Made by a program: the position numbers and the translations under genes. DNA of 64,000 nucleotides from Irpex lacteus (taxonomy: Eukaryota; Basidiomycota; Agaricomycetes; Polyporales; Irpicaceae), in contig MQVO02000006.1 in the NCBI GenBank assembly GCA_001986395.2, forward strand, positions 1,364,001 to 1,428,000, read 5' to 3'. This document shows, in pieces, positions 59,316 through 64,000 of this stretch. How positions within the stretch are numbered: the first letter of the stretch is position 1; each line of letters opens with the position of its first letter. The notes beneath the pieces are model-generated. The model saw only the letters and a program-made list of their open reading frames with translations. It was not told the DNA's origin and did no database searches.

Positions 59316-62300
59316 ATGGCCGTATCAGTGGCTTCACCTATTGACGTGTCTAACGGGGACAGAGACAACAGTAGTCAGTATAGCCTTACATCGCGACGGA
59401 ATGGTTCTGACTGAGGCTTAGCGTACATATCCACTGAGCATCCCGAATACCACGGTACAAGACGGCCATCGGGTTCGAACCAGCCTGCGGCGTCGATCAG
59501 AGCATACGTCAAATTCGAACAGTACGTTACACCAGAATATGAAGTACTACGAGCGGCCAAGAAAAAGCTGATTAACCCTATGATACTTTAGCCGAGTAAA
59601 GAAGCTAGATGAGGAGGTAAATCATACTTTGTATAGTCGCCATACACAGAAATACTCATGACATCCCAACTCTCAGCTATTGAAACTTAGCAACCAATCC
59701 CGATCCATAGGTCGCTCCGTGAGCATCGTGGGGGTTTCTACTCGTCTTCGAGAACGCCTAGGCCGCGTCTTGTATCTCTTTCGCCAAAATGCGCAAATCG
59801 TGGTCCCCGATGAGATGAAAGAATATATTCGCTCGCATCCAACGCCCATCAAGCCTGTCCGGCGCTGGAAAACGAACAATATTTCCGACTCTAGGGCCGA
59901 CTTTCGAGTACTACCATACACAATCCTCGACAAACCCGATGGTCTAGCGCAAGAGTTTCGTCAATTTTCTGAAGACGTCATCGCTCTCTTCGAATGTTTC
60001 GATCAATACCCTGAATTTTTGGAAGAGCTGCCCGATCGGTCTTTTGCCGAGGATCTTCAGGTGTGTATGTAGTACAGTCAACCATAGTGCGATATCCTTA
60101 CTCTGAATTTGATACAGGCGTGGTCTCAGTTGCTGGAAGATAATTTAAAGCGTAAGGAGAGGCTGTTTGTTTTGAGTGATAGTATATTTGCCTCATTGTT
60201 GTGATTGTGGCGTATGGGATCGTCGGGACAACGAGCTTCCTAGGCTGTTATTCGAGTCCATGGCAGAAATCGGCGTACGTTTAGAAGCCCTGACCAAACA
60301 TTTTATTCGTGTTTTCATCAATATCGGTGAGAGGATGCCATCCGTTAGTAAAGAAATGAAGTGCTTACTGGTTAGCCAAGGTATACCTACCGTGAAGGCG
60401 ACTCAGGATCACGGTGCTACGAACCTAGGAAATCAGACACTAGTGGCAGCCTTATTTGCAGGAGTTGCTACCGGTATGATTCAGGTCTTCTCGAACGGCG
60501 GCAGTGGCCATGGTGGTCTGAACGATTGGATCGTGCTATTGTGGTATATGACACTGATTTTCAGCGTCGCTTCTGCCGTGAACGGCCTCTTGGGGTTAAG
60601 TTGGATGCAAGCCACATAGTGAGTGCATGTAAAACCATTGTTTTTCGTGAGGTCTATTCTCACGGCAGGATAGTCGATCCCCAGACAGTCATGTCCCCTG
60701 GTGGGTTCTCATGTGGATCAAACGTTTTCCTCTCGTATTTCTCGTCCTTGCTGTTGGGTGCTTCTTCGTGGCCCTCATCCTTTTTGCACTGATTCCACAA
60801 CAGGTAATAGTAAGAACTCTCTGTGTTAAGTCGCAGCTCATACGTTCAACAGAATCACGAAACGCTTGTCGTTACTATCATGTTGTCATCGGCGTCCTGC
60901 TTTGGTCTTATCGTAGTTTCACTCTGGTTTAGCTGTGAACTGATGGTATATAGTGTCTACGGCGGAAGAAAGTGGCTCGCTGATGTCCTCGGGGACATCA
61001 GTCACGGTGTTCTTAGAAGTACACGGGGTCTGTGGACGAACCCTTTCGCAATAAAGGGCAGGACCAAAAAAGGTACGTCTGATCCCGTAACTACCACCGG
61101 TGAATAACACGAGTATCACAGCAAATCTGGATAAGGAGCAAGCAGTTGCTGCTGACGCTTCACAGGGTCTTAGAGATGACGAGGAAGATGCTGAAACACC
61201 CTTTGGCGCTGACTTGGTTGATTCTGTTCAAATTGGCTCAAGCAGCAACTTGAAAGAGGGGGAGGATCCCAGTCAAGATGGATCCCTCTGGCATGGTATC
61301 TTCCATATGATCAACGAATTTCTCCCAAAGCGCGTGGAACTCGGCGATGTAGCTTTGCAGGTTATGTCCGATCCTCCAAACATTGTGCGTTATGATTCAG
61401 CGCGAAAATTGGACCGGATGAATTTTGCGCTACTGCAACACACAGACAGCGAACCAACAACGCCGGCCGTGTGCTGTCTACACTTTTCTCCCGATGGATC
61501 CATGTTGGCCATGTCTCGGTACGTCTGTAAAACACATTATTCGCGTTTCATATCGGGGTAACATTTTCAGTAGTCGCGATACGCCATCGACTGTGTTCCT
61601 TCTAAGCGTTAGTGTCTCCATCATACTATGGTATTACTAAATATTTATGCAACCCCAACAGACGAGCGACCCCGCTCAGAAATACAGTCTCACACATCCA
61701 GACCCTGAAAGTCATATCAGACAAATTAATTGGTACGGTAAATGGGCACTAGTCATTTTGGTGGTGGGTGAAGCTAGTGAAGAATGGCATCGTTGACTAT
61801 GGTCAATAGGGCTCCCAATGGCAAACGTATCTTTGCTAGGTCGCACTATTTATTTTCTGTGTGGGCGATGAGGGAACGGCGCGAGAATGATGCAAGCGAG
61901 GTCAGTTCGACCAGCTTACTTCAACTCTTCTAACAGCTCATATAATTCTCCAGAATCAGGGTCCGCTAGAACAGGCAATTTTGCAACGCCCTACACGATT
62001 CAGCCAGCATAGAATGCGCAGTGCTAGCTGGCGAACAGACAGTAGTGGTGAGCATAATTTGTTTCTGACTTAGACAATATGGAACAGATCGTAAGACCGA
62101 TATCGCAGGTGTTTCTCTTGTAGAAGGGAGACGGACCTTTATTGAGGTTTGAACATGCTTTAATTGCCGTACTATGACCTACTGATTGAATTGACTGCTT
62201 TTAGAATTTATCCAGGCATGTGAGTATGTCTTCATTCTCTTTTGCGAACTTGAACTCACATATCTTGACCTCACGTCTTTCTTGTGATCCAGCTGGCTTT

Positions 62301-63271
62301 GATGAATTGCATCCAGTATTTCCAAGTCCGCCATGTCTGCTTAACACAAGGCTGGATGATAGGAGCAGGCACCTATGTACTGGAAGAACGGGGTTTACCA
62401 AGGAGATATTATATAGTTGGTAAGCTTCAATCCATGCAACTCCACGATCTATGGCTTGACGATTGCGCAGTTTGGAGTCTACGTAACGCAAGCAAAGCGG
62501 AAATTGCCAAGTTGATCACCTGTGATATTTTCTCCGCGTCTTCACTTCTAATACAATCACGACAGGAAGATTCCTGTACTCCGTCCAATTACCAAACTCT
62601 CACTGGCTTCAGATGGGCAGTCAATTCTGGTGTCTTTTGAGAACCAGGTATGTCTCTCAACAAGGTTTCTTTCACAAGGCATACTTTTATTCTTTGCCTT
62701 CTAGGTACCGGCGCAACTCTGGCATCTGTGCAAAGATCGAACAAAGGCATACCTGGTTTTTCGTCATTACTACGAATTTAAGGAGGATGTATTATTCGCA
62801 GAACTACCTAGCGAGTTCGCTGGTGAGCATGACCACCTGGTCGTGCGCATGACAACAGGTCAGTCTGAGGTTACATATGAGCATATTGCTACGTGTTGAA
62901 TGTATCTATAAGATGGCGACGTACATGCCTGGGATCGTGATACTGGAACACATGTGCGATGCATCCGACGTCCGTCTGAGGTACAAGGCAAAATTACTTG
63001 CTTCACTTGGAACCGGGGCTTGAAGAACTACATGTTGGCCACTGGTATGGAAAACGGGACTGTGTACGTCTGGAAGGTTAAGGAGGACAGTTCGGCGAAG
63101 AACGATCCGACAACTCTAGTCACATCGTCTGTGAAGATGCTTGATCCCCCCAATCCCACGCATATTCAAGACGGTGATGCTTGTAACAACTTAGGCCATA
63201 GACCCGGCTTACCAGTGCCAAGGCCCGCAAGCGCATCTGTTGCAACACCAAACGTTGAACAAATGGAGTAA
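59316..63271 (+). CDS. Membrane-anchored WD40 repeat protein, copy D (diverged)
   Basis: Fourth member of the family, 41 kb from copy C. Start MAVSVASPIDVSNGDRDNS splices over a 48-nt intron, giving a Ser/Asn-rich N-terminus like A and C, then RVKKLDEE and the helical domain SKLSNQSRS-type start with STRLRERLGRVLYLFRQNAQ, FRQFSEDVIALFECFDQYPE and LPRLLFESMAEIGVRLEALT. Membrane segments: LVAALFAGVATGMIQVFSNG, LVFLVLAVGCFFVALILFAL, LVVTIMLSSASCFGLIVVSL. The linker (about 61100-61400) is acidic and unlike A or C. The propeller is recognisable but diverged: VCCLHFSPDGSMLAMS, ESHIRQINW, APNGKRIFARSHYLFSVW, CFTWNRGLKNYMLATG and NGTVYVWKV. A long polar tail follows the last blade. Confidence 0.8.
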
Positions 63272-63892
63272 GCCTTGTCTTGATATTAGTAGAGTACGCA
63301 TGTTCATTGCTTTTATCCCAGGCCCCTTCATAACCTCGCTGGGCTTCAAGTTATGGCCTCAAGATCAGTTATCCATCCTTCTTCTTTTACAGTACCTGCC
63401 AATTCTCCAAACCAGTAAAGTCCTTGGTGGGCGCAGATATCTGCATCGGATTTTCAGCATACCATCTCCTTCTTGCTCGCCTCATATAGCACATGCCCCG
63501 TGTATGTTGGGGCTATATCGCTTCTTTGTGTACTGTACCTCCCAAGTCCTGCGTGACACATATGTGCACTCTTCACCGGTAGGGGATTGCCACACTTGTT
63601 CCTACCGCCAACGTTAACTTCATGGTGCTGCGAGTCTGCTCTTGCACTTGTTTTACGGCCAATTAGCTCACCTTCACGTTGGTCACAATTGCGGGAGGGT
63701 ACTGTATACGTTCTCAGTTGCGTCGTCGGCCAGTGCGTAGGTATAATACCAACTCCACGCTGTGAGAATCGTGACCGGCGGTTAGTAGAAATTGTAGAAT
63801 GAGTGCAGTCGTAACACTACTCGCCTCAGGCATCTTACTAGCACGGAAGGGCATACTACCTGTAGTGCTACTTGTAGTCATTTACGAGCGTC
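63272..63892. other. Intergenic region upstream of the sirtuin
   Basis: No gene recognised; short frames only. Probably 3' UTR of copy D and the sirtuin promoter. Confidence 0.4.
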
Positions 63893-64000
63893 ATGAGCCC
63901 TAGTCAGCTTCCATCGAGCGACATGGAGGCTTTCCGCAAGACTTTGCGCGAGTCGAAACATATCATCGCAGTAGCGGGTGCTGGCCTATCTGCAGCTTCA
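63893..64000 (+). CDS. Sirtuin (NAD-dependent deacylase), 5' part only
   Basis: The start MSPSQLPSSDMEAFRKTLRE continues to HIIAVAGAGLSAAS and is cut by the window end. The AGAGLSAAS stretch is the NAD-binding GAG-x-S motif of Sir2 proteins, and the FRKTL-ESKHI lead-in resembles the SIRT5 class. The rest of the protein is outside the window, so class and location in the cell are provisional. Confidence 0.8.
   Translation, partial: MSPSQLPSSDMEAFRKTLRESKHIIAVAGAGLSAAS

Overview
The window is nuclear DNA from a filamentous fungus, most likely a basidiomycete. Genes are dense and on both strands, and nearly every one is broken by many 45-60 bp GT-AG introns. Gene content is fungal: a Cot1/Cbk1-type NDR kinase, RTA1 transporters, Erb1, Arp4 and Pch2. 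Gene models were spliced by eye, from reading frame, splice signals and agreement between paralogs, so internal exon edges are less certain than gene identities.

Layout. 0.2-2.5 kb: NDR kinase (-). 4.3-18.4 kb: three copies (A +, B -, C -) of a membrane-anchored WD40 protein family, with a small mitochondrial-type membrane protein and a Tvp38-like protein between A and B. 19.0-24.9 kb: a SelW/Rdx-like protein, Pch2/TRIP13, a small unknown gene and an FAD monooxygenase. 25.5-26.7 kb: SAICAR synthetase. 27.7-36.4 kb: two tandem RTA1-type transporters about 5.8 kb apart; the gap holds a hAT-like MITE, an inverted repeat, a tandem repeat, a possible secreted peptide and an intron-containing tRNA-Arg(ACG). 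37.2-40.7 kb: a P1B-type metal ATPase with a cysteine-repeat N-terminus. 40.9-58.2 kb: mostly conserved housekeeping genes, namely a membrane protein, a YIPF1/2-like protein, a mitochondrial rhomboid, the TRAPP subunit Trs20, a low-complexity protein, Arp4, Erb1/BOP1, a 7-TM protein, an LLPH/YBL028C-like protein and a ubiquitin C-terminal hydrolase. 59.3-63.3 kb: a fourth, diverged copy (D) of the WD40 family. 63.9 kb to the end: the start of a sirtuin.

The main unusual feature is the WD40 family. Each full copy has a helical N-terminus, about four transmembrane segments, and a C-terminal propeller that reads like the Gid7/WDR26 type. Copy B is an inverted partial duplicate of copy A. It starts inside an A exon and appears to have gained a new first exon. 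A 0.2-kb repeat lies downstream of both A and B; the B copy carries a 217-bp element with perfect 24-bp terminal inverted repeats, and the A copy looks like the empty site. The conserved genes do not form one pathway; several sit head-to-head and share short promoters.
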